This document shows, one piece after another, positions 8,197 to 16,230 of a DNA stretch of 64,000 nt (positions are counted from its first letter, which is position 1; each line of letters begins with the position of its first letter). The notes under the pieces are model-generated. The model was given only the letters and a program-made list of their open reading frames with translations, ran no database searches and was not told the DNA's origin. The stretch is from the NCBI RefSeq assembly GCF_031598375.1, contig NZ_CP123872.1:1841001-1905000 (forward strand). Reading direction: 5' to 3'. The translations under genes were made by a program, and so were the position numbers. Source of the stretch: Temperatibacter marinus. GTDB lineage: Bacteria > Pseudomonadota > Alphaproteobacteria > Sphingomonadales > Kordiimonadaceae.

Positions 8197-9080
8197 GATA
8201 AAAGTGCCCTTGCGGTTCTGTAAATGGCTGAATTGATTAGCTTTATCGAATAGTGCCTTGGATTGTTGATAGCGTCAATTGCCATTTCAGTTAGAATAGA
8301 TGGATCAAAGAGATCACAGACACTGATCTCTTGAGCTCTTAGTGCAAGCGTGTTCATCTTCTGATCCTCAGCAACACGGGTCACAACCAGCTGGCAATTG
8401 GCAGCGAGGGCTTCTAAAACAGTGGCTCCAGCTCCTCCAAGATAGACTTTGCTGCGTTTTAGTAAGGCACTCATTTCTTGATTAATCTCTGTTTGAAGTG
8501 AGCGGGTTAAGGTCGGCCTTAGAGCTTTGGGCGAAGCAATCCGAATGCTATAGTCTTGGCTATAAGGCTCAAGAGCGATGGCAATTTGTTGAATATATTC
8601 CTCAACAGCTGATCCGCCAAAACTTATTAGGATATCAATATCTTTTTTTTCACTCCCTACGGCGAAAAACTCCTTTTCTACCAAATGGTATTTGGGACCG
8701 CCAAGAAGCCTTGGGTTCCCTAAATAGGAATAGTCCAATTGTTGGGCATAGATATTTGGATTGATGATGATATCTGGCATGAGACGACAATTTGCAATGT
8801 CATCGATCACCACGAGTTTCATCTGCTGAGGCAGTTTATCATAAAGAGACAATTGATACTCAGGACCTGCATCTACGATCGTCATTTCTGAAGAGGGCGA
8901 CACCGTCTGCATCATAGGTATTTTATAGGCCAAAATCATCCGGCATGCCGTTTGACTGAACGGGGCGACGATCTGAACGGCTGCGCCTTCTTTTTGAAGA
9001 GCAGCGGCAAGAGCGATTGAGCGCCTCACGCGGCCAAGGCCACTTTTTTCAGAGGCCTCAATGATAAATTGAATGTTCAT
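8193..9080 (-). CDS. PseG-like UDP-sugar hydrolase homologue with altered catalytic His
   Basis: A 295-residue GT-B-like protein of the PseG/SpsG family. In the pseudaminic acid pathway PseG removes UDP from UDP-2,4-diacetamido-2,4,6-trideoxy-beta-L-altropyranose before the PseI condensation. The N-terminal loop usually reads GxGHxxR with an essential His at position 17 in Campylobacter jejuni PseG. Here residues 14-20 read GLGRVRR, with Arg (CGC) at 17. The C-terminal nucleotide-binding region GGAGATVLEALAANC is normal. The gene starts 26 bases after the synthase/ATP-grasp gene and overlaps the HAD gene by 4. It may be inactive, have changed chemistry, or bind UDP-sugar only. Confidence 0.7.
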   Translation of the reverse strand: MNIQFIIEASEKSGLGRVRRSIALAAALQKEGAAVQIVAPFSQTACRMILAYKIPMMQTVSPSSEMTIVDAGPEYQLSLYDKLPQQMKLVVIDDIANCRLMPDIIINPNIYAQQLDYSYLGNPRLLGGPKYHLVEKEFFAVGSEKKDIDILISFGGSAVEEYIQQIAIALEPYSQDYSIRIASPKALRPTLTRSLQTEINQEMSALLKRSKVYLGGAGATVLEALAANCQLVVTRVAEDQKMNTLALRAQEISVCDLFDPSILTEMAIDAINNPRHYSIKLINSAIYRTARALLS

Positions 9081-9106
9081 AATGAAGGAATGCCGCTTTC
9101 AGTTTC

Positions 9107-11122
9107 TTAGAGAGACTTATGTTTATACGTTATATTTTTGCCTTTTCTATGACTTTCTAATCCGTAAAATGTTTTAAAGTCTGTATCTGGTTTAAATTGT
9201 CCAAGCATCATGTCAATCAGATGCTTTGGACTGTCTAGCCCCCCAGTGACTGAAAGATAAGAGCACCCCCCAAATCGTGCATTCACTTCGATCAACAGAG
9301 GTCCTTTGTGAGGGTGATCAAAGATTTGCACCAAAGAGTGCCCCTTCAGACTTAAACTGTCAGCGCATTTCTTTGCCAAAGTTGCGATGTTTTGCTTATT
9401 AACAATGAGGGATTTTCTACTTTCACCTTTTTTGATTTTTAAGCGCTCTCTTACGATGACATGTAAGGCCTTGCCGTTCATGTCGGAAAGAATATCACAG
9501 CTATATTCTGGTGCCTCGATATAGGGCTGAATGATGCTATTCTCTAGGTCTGGAAATGCCTGTAACTCGGATAAATCATGAATGAGTTCTGCATGCTGAC
9601 CAGCGGCGCCCGTTCTGTGTCTGACAAAGACTGGGAATTTCCTCACTTGATCAGGGGCTATTTTTTGGGCCACTGGCATATCATGATTGAGACAATGTTT
9701 GTAAAAAGCGAGTTTATCAATACAGGTTTCAACATGCTCTTTTGATGGCATTGGCAGGAATATCCCAGCTTCGTTGAGGTCCTCTTTGATCGAAGCAAAG
9801 AAGGCGAGCTCTCCATCCCGGGTGGGAATGATCATGCCAATATGATTTTCTTTGCAGGCTTGGAACAACGCTTGTTTATAATCAGGATCATTATCAGCGG
9901 GAAGCTGGATGAATTCATCCCCGTACTTCTGACCTTTGCACTCAGGGTTCATATCAGCAGTATATACCTTCAACCCTTTTCGCAGGGCAGATTTTTTAAA
10001 GAGGGTGATTAAGATCCATTTGTTAGAGGCACTTGTAATGAGTATATTTTTTTTCTGAGCCCAGCCCTCAATCATATGGTGCTCGAGCGGTGTCGCCCGT
10101 TTCAAATCTTTGGTGGCAGCCTTCCCAATGATTTGGGGAAGATATTTTGTGTGCATACCGCCTGAGGGACGCAGGCTTTTGACCGATGTGTGGGAGAAGA
10201 GGTCGCCTTTATTTATATCTTCAGTGATATAGAGGCTGCGTTTAAACCTTAGGGTGTCCACTTCGCTTTCAAAAGGCATAACTCTTGCCGCTCCGAGCGC
10301 TTTCCAGCTGCGATTGCATGCCTTGATTAATTTCTTGATTTTACTGGCTTGAAGGGAGAAAGCACTATCAATACTTTCCGTATCTTCATCCAGTCTGACA
10401 TGTTTTTCAATGATGACAGAGCCTAATGCCACAGCAGCTGTCGGAATCGTTAAGCCTTCAGTATGATCAGAGAAACCCACAAGAATGTTAAACTTGTCAG
10501 CCAAGTGTTGAATGGATGCAAGATTGGCTTGTTTGGCGCGTGTTGGGTAATTGCTGATACAATGGAGTAAACAGACGTTTCGAACATTTAAATCAGCTAA
10601 AAAGGTTAAGCTCTCTTCTATTTCTTGTATAGAGGAAGCCCCAGTTGATAATATGATCGGTTTACCTGTTTTGGCAACAGTACGAAGAAGGTCAAAGTCT
10701 GACATTTCACAACTGGCGATCTTATAAGCCGGGCAGTCTAGGCTTTCTAGAAGGTCAACAGCAGATCTATCAAAGGGGGAGCTGATCGGAATCATCCCCA
10801 ACTTGCGGGCGTGATTAAAAAGAGCTGGATGCCAATCGAAAGGGGTTTGTGCTTCTTTGTATAAATCATACAATTTGCGGTCTTTCCATAGCTCAGTCTG
10901 AACAACGAACTCTGGTCGATCACAGTCTAAAGTGATTGTACTGGCTTCATAGGTCTGGAACTTTACCATTTCTACACCCTGAGCAGCACATTGATCCAGC
11001 AGAGCTAAGGCTTGGGAAAGGGATCCGCCATGATTGCCTGAGAGTTCTGCTATAATCAGGGGCGGTGTATTTTGGGCTATGGTACGGCCAGCAATGGTTA
11101 GTGTTTTATTAAAAGATAGCAT
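9107..11122 (-). CDS. Pseudaminic acid synthase-like (PseI/NeuB) domain fused to ATP-grasp ligase domain
   Basis: The start at 11122 is preferred to an ATG at 11143 because AGGGGA sits about 5 bases before it; this gives 671 residues. Residues 1 to about 353 are a complete PseI/NeuB synthase: IIAELSGNHGG and VEMVKFQTYEAST early on, then a C-terminal SAF domain (RPSGGMHTKYLPQIIG). It should condense a deacetylated or diacetamido sugar with phosphoenolpyruvate. Residues about 355-671 are a PylC/carbamoyl-phosphate-synthase-like ATP-grasp domain, starting KKNILITSASN and ending with the metal-site motif LIEVNARFGG. PseI alone is about 340-350 residues, so this is a true fusion. The reading frame is continuous. 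The ATP-grasp substrate is unknown; attaching an amino acid to an amino-sugar is one idea. Confidence 0.82.
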   Translation of the reverse strand: MLSFNKTLTIAGRTIAQNTPPLIIAELSGNHGGSLSQALALLDQCAAQGVEMVKFQTYEASTITLDCDRPEFVVQTELWKDRKLYDLYKEAQTPFDWHPALFNHARKLGMIPISSPFDRSAVDLLESLDCPAYKIASCEMSDFDLLRTVAKTGKPIILSTGASSIQEIEESLTFLADLNVRNVCLLHCISNYPTRAKQANLASIQHLADKFNILVGFSDHTEGLTIPTAAVALGSVIIEKHVRLDEDTESIDSAFSLQASKIKKLIKACNRSWKALGAARVMPFESEVDTLRFKRSLYITEDINKGDLFSHTSVKSLRPSGGMHTKYLPQIIGKAATKDLKRATPLEHHMIEGWAQKKNILITSASNKWILITLFKKSALRKGLKVYTADMNPECKGQKYGDEFIQLPADNDPDYKQALFQACKENHIGMIIPTRDGELAFFASIKEDLNEAGIFLPMPSKEHVETCIDKLAFYKHCLNHDMPVAQKIAPDQVRKFPVFVRHRTGAAGQHAELIHDLSELQAFPDLENSIIQPYIEAPEYSCDILSDMNGKALHVIVRERLKIKKGESRKSLIVNKQNIATLAKKCADSLSLKGHSLVQIFDHPHKGPLLIEVNARFGGCSYLSVTGGLDSPKHLIDMMLGQFKPDTDFKTFYGLESHRKGKNITYKHKSL

Positions 11123-11269
11123 CTTTGTCCCCTTATTCCTCATTGACTATAAAAGTCATAAAAGCCATTGTCTATATATGTTGACGTCACTCTTCTTTTT
11201 GACAGAAGGATTTTAAGAAAAAATGTCACGAGAAAAATTTAAATAAAATCAACAGATTGCCGAATTTTC

Positions 11270-12427
11270 ATGAATACTTATCCCATCACAACCGTTATTA
11301 TTGCCCGCAATGCGGCCTCGACCATTGAGCGCTGCATAAAGTCAATTCGTGCAGCAGGGGAGGGGTGGCCAATTCTATTGGTGGATGATTTTTCGGAAGA
11401 CTCTACAGTTGATCTCGCCGTTTCTGTCGCAGGTAAGAATATATCAGTGGTTAAGCCACAGGACCATATTGGAACAGGCAATGCGCGCCAGACTGGGCTT
11501 GAGGCAGTTAATACACCCTATGTGGTTTGGCTAGACGCTGATGATACTATGCGACAAGAGAGACTGGAACAGTTAAGAGCTGCTTTTATAGAAACAGAGG
11601 CTGATTGTATTATTCACGAAGTTCTTTTAATAGACGGGGTCACTGAGTCAGTTATTAAATCCCTGGATATTCCCGATTTTTTATTTGAACCCCATGGCAT
11701 CGCTTGGCAGTGGGAGAGAAATTGGTTGCCTTATCTGGCTCCGGCAGTGCGTGTAGAGGTCGCCCGTCGGGCCGGATTTAATCGAACGCTGACGGCCTGT
11801 GAAGATTATGATCATTTTCTTCGGTTACTGAAGGAAGGGGTTAGACTTCTGCTTATTAAAGAGAAATTAGTCGATCACTATGCTTATCCTCAGTCTCTCT
11901 CTAGACAGTTACATCACCATAAAAGTCAGTTAAAAAAGATTTATACTCAGCCTCAAGTGCCGCGGATAGGGGCATTATGTGAGCCAGCCCAGCATTGGAT
12001 TATGGCTTCTCGCGCTAGCTATAGTGAAAACTGGGAAGAGGTAAAGGATTATGTTAGTAATATCAGTCCAGATGAGGAGGAATTCGCTCCCCCCTACGGC
12101 CGATCTATAGGAAAATTAGGCATGTTTCTTCGGGGTGTCGTGTTTCTTCAAGAAGAGGCCTATAGCCAGGCTGAAAATGTTTATACGTCCCTGGTTGAGA
12201 AAACTATGGACCAAGCTGATTGTTGGTTGAATTTATCCTTTGCCTTGGCAGGCCAAAACCGCTGGGATGCCGCAGAAGCTGCTGTTCATAAAGCCTGCAC
12301 TCTCTTTCCCAGTTATGCTGACGCTCAGAAATCACTGAGGGGGTGTGCGAGGAAGTCACTTTCAGATATGGTCTTTACATCGCATCCTCTTCGGACCTTT
12401 GAGACCCGCTCTGATTATTCCCCTTAA
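11270..12427 (+). CDS. Family 2 glycosyltransferase with C-terminal TPR-like repeats
   Basis: A 385-residue protein. The first 230 or so residues form a GT-A glycosyltransferase family 2 domain: TTVIIARNAASTIERCIKSI at the start, LLVDDFSEDST, and the metal-binding WLDADDT near residue 88. The last 100 residues contain helical pairs with TPR character (CWLNLSFALAGQNRWDAAEAAVHKACTLFPSYADA). No membrane segment is seen, so it should be cytoplasmic. It leads the plus-strand arm (then PseB, PseC) divergent from the synthase gene, so a role in transferring the nonulosonate or a related sugar is likely. TPR-glycosyltransferases are known to modify flagellin in Caulobacter (FlmG), but the acceptor here is unknown. 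Confidence 0.75.
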   Translation: MNTYPITTVIIARNAASTIERCIKSIRAAGEGWPILLVDDFSEDSTVDLAVSVAGKNISVVKPQDHIGTGNARQTGLEAVNTPYVVWLDADDTMRQERLEQLRAAFIETEADCIIHEVLLIDGVTESVIKSLDIPDFLFEPHGIAWQWERNWLPYLAPAVRVEVARRAGFNRTLTACEDYDHFLRLLKEGVRLLLIKEKLVDHYAYPQSLSRQLHHHKSQLKKIYTQPQVPRIGALCEPAQHWIMASRASYSENWEEVKDYVSNISPDEEEFAPPYGRSIGKLGMFLRGVVFLQEEAYSQAENVYTSLVEKTMDQADCWLNLSFALAGQNRWDAAEAAVHKACTLFPSYADAQKSLRGCARKSLSDMVFTSHPLRTFETRSDYSP

Positions 12428-12515
12428 GAAAAGTTGGCTTTCTGATGAACATCTTGTAAGCTATTGTTAAATTTACTGAAACAAAGGCTGATTCAATCAG
12501 ATAGAGGGTAGTCAT

Positions 12516-13541
12516 TTGCGGAAATTCCTGACGAATATGAATACACCAAATCTAAAAGGAAAATCGATCCTCATTACAGGGGGGACAGGATCTTTTGGAA
12601 AAAGAATGATGCGCCGACTCATTCGCGATTTCAAACCAAGGCGTGTGGCCATCTATTCGCGGGGTGAGCACCCTCATATGGAAATAATGAGTGACCTCAG
12701 TCCAGAAGAAAAGAAGGTCTTTCGATCTTTTATTGGGGATGTGAGGGATGCAGAACGCTTGAGGATGGCGATGCGTGAAGTCGACTTGGTTATTCATGCC
12801 GCAGCTCTTAAACATGTCCCTATTGCCGAGTATAACCCCTTTGAATGTATTGGGACTAACATCATTGGTGCTGAGAATGTGGCGCGTGCAGCGATTGATA
12901 GTGGTGTTAAACAAGTGATAGCCTTATCAACTGATAAGGCCTGTGATCCTATCAATTTATATGGTGCTACTAAATTGGCTTCAGATAAAATCTTTGTAGC
13001 AGCGAATAGTTATGCGGGACAAAGCGGCACGAGAATGTGTGTTGTCAGATACGGCAATGTGGTTGGGTCGCAGGGGAGTGTGGTGCCCTTCTTTCAAAAG
13101 TTGGTCAATGAGGGTGCAACAGAAATTCCCATAACAGACAATCGGATGACACGGTTTTGGATTACCCTAGATCAAGCTGTAGATTTCGTCTTGTCTAGTA
13201 TTGATTTAATGCGCGGCGGTGAGATTTTTGTCCCTAAAATCCCTAGTATGAATATTATTGATTTGGCAGAAGCTGTAGCTCCTGGTCTGCCACACAAGCA
13301 TGTAGGGAAGCGACCTGGTGAAAAATTGCATGAGGTTATGATTTCAGAGCATGTCAGTCATAATGTGATCGATATGAATGATCGCTATGCCATCGAGCCA
13401 GAATGGTCTTTCTGGGAAAGAGAACCGTTCGATAAATCCAAATTTGAGCAAGTAGAAGATGAATTCCGCTATTCTAGTGACAACAACAAAGAATGGCTCT
13501 CGGTTGAGGATTTAAGAACCTTGGTAAAAGAAGGGTTATAG
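12516..13541 (+). CDS. pseB: PseB, UDP-GlcNAc 4,6-dehydratase/5-epimerase (inverting)
   Basis: A 341-residue short-chain dehydrogenase/reductase. The NAD(P) motif TGGTGSFGK is at 21-29, and the catalytic region reads LSTDKACDPINLYGATKLASDK, matching inverting dehydratases (Asp and Lys of TDK, Tyr-x3-Lys). The enzyme makes UDP-2-acetamido-2,6-dideoxy-beta-L-arabino-hexos-4-ulose, the first step to pseudaminic acid. The TTG at 12516 has AGAGGG 7 bases upstream; the ATG at 12537 has no clear ribosome site, so I keep the TTG, but the shorter form (334 residues) is closer to known PseB starts. pseC begins on the next base after its stop. Confidence 0.88.
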   Translation: MRKFLTNMNTPNLKGKSILITGGTGSFGKRMMRRLIRDFKPRRVAIYSRGEHPHMEIMSDLSPEEKKVFRSFIGDVRDAERLRMAMREVDLVIHAAALKHVPIAEYNPFECIGTNIIGAENVARAAIDSGVKQVIALSTDKACDPINLYGATKLASDKIFVAANSYAGQSGTRMCVVRYGNVVGSQGSVVPFFQKLVNEGATEIPITDNRMTRFWITLDQAVDFVLSSIDLMRGGEIFVPKIPSMNIIDLAEAVAPGLPHKHVGKRPGEKLHEVMISEHVSHNVIDMNDRYAIEPEWSFWEREPFDKSKFEQVEDEFRYSSDNNKEWLSVEDLRTLVKEGL

Positions 13542-14735
13542 ATGGTCAGCGAAACATCTGACATGAGCTTTCTTCCTTATGGCCGTCAAACTATTGAGGA
13601 GGATGATGTCAACGCTGTGATCAGTGTGTTGAAGAGTGACTTTCTCACAACGGGACCAGCCATTCCTGCCTTTGAAAAAAAATTAGAACAAACCGTTGGC
13701 GCAAGTCATGCCGTTCTATGTAATAGCGGTACAGCAGCCCTCCATCTTGCCTTTAAAGCAATTGGCCTCACTCAAGGTGATAAAGTGATCGTGCCGGCTC
13801 AAACATTTGTCGCCACAGCCAGCGCAGCAATGCATGAAGGGGCTGAGGTTATTTTATGTGATGTGGATCCATCTTCAGGGTTGATGACGGCAGAGTATGT
13901 AAAAGATGCCTTAAGAAAGACAGCAGGCCCAGTAAAAGCAATCTGTCCAGTTCTACTGAATGGCAGCTCCCAAGGGATTGATGAAGTTGTTGATCTTGCT
14001 AAATCTCAGGATATCACTGTCATTATTGACGCCTGTCATGCTCTTGGCGGCTATTATGACGAGGCCAGGATCAGAAGGATTGGAGGAAATCAAGCACATG
14101 TACTGACAGCTTTTTCATTTCATCCTGTAAAAACAATTGCGATGGGCGAAGGCGGAGCTGTGACAACGCATTCTGAAGACTTTGCTGAGTCCATGAGGTC
14201 CCTGCGTCATCACGGAATTCAAAGGGCAGATTTTAAAGGCAGTCTTACGCAGGATTACGGTGCGCCCTGGTATCATGAGTTTCACAGCACAGCATATAAT
14301 TACCGTGCCAGTGATATGCAGGCAGCACTGGGGCTCTCCCAGCTGGCTAAACTGGATCGTTTTGTTGAAGGAAGGCGTCTATTGGTCGCCGAATATTGCA
14401 CACACTTTGATGGAGACCCTATCATTACCCCAGTGGCGTCAATAGATGATAAGCATAGCGCTTGGCATTTGATGGCAGTTCATTTAAATTTTGATAAGAT
14501 GAAGGTCGATAAAATTGAGGTTGTGAAAGCATTGAAAGAGAAAAATATCGGGACTCAAGTCCACTATATTCCGTTGCAGAGGCAGCCGCTTTTTGAAAGA
14601 AAAGACCAGCAGGCCTTAACGGGTGCCGATCGCTATTATCAGACGATCTTAAGTTTACCACTTTACCCTTCAATGACGAAAGAGGATGTCGCTTATGTGA
14701 GTGCGTCTCTTAAAGGAATTACTCAAAAAAGTTAA
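13542..14735 (+). CDS. pseC: PseC, UDP-4-amino-4,6-dideoxy-N-acetyl-L-altrosamine transaminase
   Basis: A 397-residue DegT/DnrJ/EryC1 PLP aminotransferase. The PLP lysine is in SFHPVKTIAMGEGGA (about residue 196). It would transfer an amino group from glutamate to C4 of the PseB product, the second step of the pseudaminic acid route. The next classical step is N-acetylation at C4 by PseH, and no GNAT acetyltransferase is encoded in the window. The gene begins directly after the pseB stop and ends the plus-strand arm. Its last bases overlap by 4 with the end of a possible small minus-strand gene. Confidence 0.87.
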   Translation: MVSETSDMSFLPYGRQTIEEDDVNAVISVLKSDFLTTGPAIPAFEKKLEQTVGASHAVLCNSGTAALHLAFKAIGLTQGDKVIVPAQTFVATASAAMHEGAEVILCDVDPSSGLMTAEYVKDALRKTAGPVKAICPVLLNGSSQGIDEVVDLAKSQDITVIIDACHALGGYYDEARIRRIGGNQAHVLTAFSFHPVKTIAMGEGGAVTTHSEDFAESMRSLRHHGIQRADFKGSLTQDYGAPWYHEFHSTAYNYRASDMQAALGLSQLAKLDRFVEGRRLLVAEYCTHFDGDPIITPVASIDDKHSAWHLMAVHLNFDKMKVDKIEVVKALKEKNIGTQVHYIPLQRQPLFERKDQQALTGADRYYQTILSLPLYPSMTKEDVAYVSASLKGITQKS

Positions 14736-14944
14736 GCGGAAATATCAAGAACAATGCCTTTACCCTCGCTTTGAAGGTTCGGTTTGGCCTGCTGCCCAAA
14801 TGAGCCTGATTCAGACCCTGAAGAGGGAGCGCTTTTTGGTGCTTCAATTTTCAAGCTCTGACCGCTTTGTGACATTGATGTCAATTTGGATTGTAAATCA
14901 AGAAGAACGCCACTTGAATTGGCATTTGCTGCAGAATCAATCAT
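14732..14944 (-). CDS. Possible small protein of unknown function (70 residues)
   Basis: An open frame starting ATG at 14944 (or an earlier ATG at 15001, 89 residues). The 70-residue product is Ser/Gly/Gln-rich with an amphipathic start (SGVLLDLQSKLTSM) and a disordered middle. I do not recognise it. The stop overlaps the pseC stop by 4 bases tail to tail. Inverted repeats and AT-rich DNA lie just upstream of it (14964-15031). It could be a genuine small exported-adjacent or flagellar-type protein, or a chance frame. No strong Shine-Dalgarno site is visible. Confidence 0.35.
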   Translation of the reverse strand: MIDSAANANSSGVLLDLQSKLTSMSQSGQSLKIEAPKSAPSSGSESGSFGQQAKPNLQSEGKGIVLDISA

Positions 14945-14963
14945 AATTTTACCCGTAACATTC

Positions 14964-14980
14964 TGGAGCAAAATGCTCCA
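14964..14980. repeat. Short perfect inverted repeat (7-bp arms, 3-base loop)
   Basis: TGGAGCA, AAA, TGCTCCA. It lies between the tandem KAS III genes (minus strand, upstream) and the possible small minus-strand gene. It is not followed by a T-run on either strand, so it is not a plain intrinsic terminator. Confidence 0.6.
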
Positions 14981-14987
14981 TACCCAA

Positions 14988-15031
14988 AATTGTTTACCCA
15001 AGATGAAGTTACATTGGGTAAGTTAACAATT
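14988..15031. repeat. Inverted repeat with TTACCCAA / TTGGGTAA arms
   Basis: TTACCCAA at 14994-15001 is mirrored by TTGGGTAA at 15014-15021, and the flanks AATTGTT and AACAATT continue the symmetry. A further TACCCAA copy is at 14981-14987. This could be a regulator site ahead of the 14732-14944 gene or part of a KAS III terminator. The rest of 14945-15071 is AT-rich with nothing else I can name. Confidence 0.5.
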
Positions 15032-15071
15032 CTATAATTTGATAAAATTTTAACGAATTTTTTTTTGAATT

Positions 15072-16202
15072 TTAAACACGTTCCACAATCATACAGCCAA
15101 TGGAATAGCTTGCGCCGAACGAGCATATTAATCCTAGCTCACCCTCTTTAAAGTCTTGATGATATTTATCAAAGGCGATCATACACCCAGCACCAGCGGT
15201 ATTTGCATATTCATCCAAGATAATGGGAGCTGTGTCTTGATCTTGATCAGTGCCTGTGAGTTTCTTCACCGCAAACGTATTCATGTTGACATTCGCTTGG
15301 TGAAGCCACATCCGGCGCATGTCAGCAACGCTATAATTATTGGAATCGAGGTGCTTTTGAACCATACCGATCACTAAGGGGAGTAATTCTTTAAAGACAG
15401 TGCGACCATTTTGCATGAAGCGTTGATCTTCATCCATGATCTTATGAGGCTCCATCAAAACTCGAGAGCCAAACATGGCAGCAATATTATAAGACAACTC
15501 AGTGAAGAGTTCCCTTGTCTTAATGCGAAATTGGACAGGTGCTTTGCTCTCTGCTTCGCGTTCTAAAACCATCGCAACACAGGCATCTCCGAAAATGAAA
15601 TGACTATCACGGTCTGTGTAATTCATTGCTGGGGTAATATATTCGCAGGTTATAACAAGAGCTTTGTTGGCCATGCCTGATAACATGCTATCCATTGCTG
15701 TCGACATGCCAAATGTTGCACTTGAACAGCCCATTGCCATATCGAATGCATAGCCTTTGGTGCCCAGGTCTCTTTGGATTTCAACGGCGATGGACGGTAC
15801 AAATCTTTCCCAGATTGAAGAGGAAAAGATGAGAAGGTCGATCTCATCGGGCGTGACCCCTGCTTTGTCCATTGCTTTTTTTGCAGCAGCGACAGCCATT
15901 TGTGAAGAAACCGAGGGATCTGATAGATCGGAACCCGCTAGATCCGATAATTCTGTCGCCATGACATCGGGATTAGTCGCGCCGCTCTTATTCATCATAT
16001 AGCGTTGCTTCACCCCAGATGCTTTTTCTATAAATGCCGTGCTAGAATGTTGCTTAGCAGTCATTTCACCGCGGTCAATAGCATCAGCATTGGCAGCATT
16101 AAATTTATTGCAATAGTCATTATAGCTATCAACGAGTTCATCGTTGGTAATTGTATTCGGCGGTGTATAGACACCTGTGCCACTGATTACAATCTTTGTC
16201 AT
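15072..16202 (-). CDS. 3-oxoacyl-ACP synthase III (KAS III/FabH-like), copy 2
   Basis: A 376-residue thiolase-fold condensing enzyme, longer than E. coli FabH (317). The nucleophile Cys is in MAMGCSSATFG (about residue 159), the His in MWLHQANVNMN and the Asn in EYANTAGAGC. The start is KIVISGTGVYTPPNTITNDELV. It should condense an acyl-CoA with malonyl-ACP or a similar extender, in the cytoplasm. It is the second of two tandem paralogues, 28 bases downstream of the first. Whether the pair begins ordinary fatty acid synthesis or makes a special acyl group cannot be told. No ACP, malonyl transferase or ketoreductase lies beside it. Confidence 0.82.
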   Translation of the reverse strand: MTKIVISGTGVYTPPNTITNDELVDSYNDYCNKFNAANADAIDRGEMTAKQHSSTAFIEKASGVKQRYMMNKSGATNPDVMATELSDLAGSDLSDPSVSSQMAVAAAKKAMDKAGVTPDEIDLLIFSSSIWERFVPSIAVEIQRDLGTKGYAFDMAMGCSSATFGMSTAMDSMLSGMANKALVITCEYITPAMNYTDRDSHFIFGDACVAMVLEREAESKAPVQFRIKTRELFTELSYNIAAMFGSRVLMEPHKIMDEDQRFMQNGRTVFKELLPLVIGMVQKHLDSNNYSVADMRRMWLHQANVNMNTFAVKKLTGTDQDQDTAPIILDEYANTAGAGCMIAFDKYHQDFKEGELGLICSFGASYSIGCMIVERV

Positions 16203-16230
16203 GTCGACCCCCGTCCCCTCAAATTGACCT

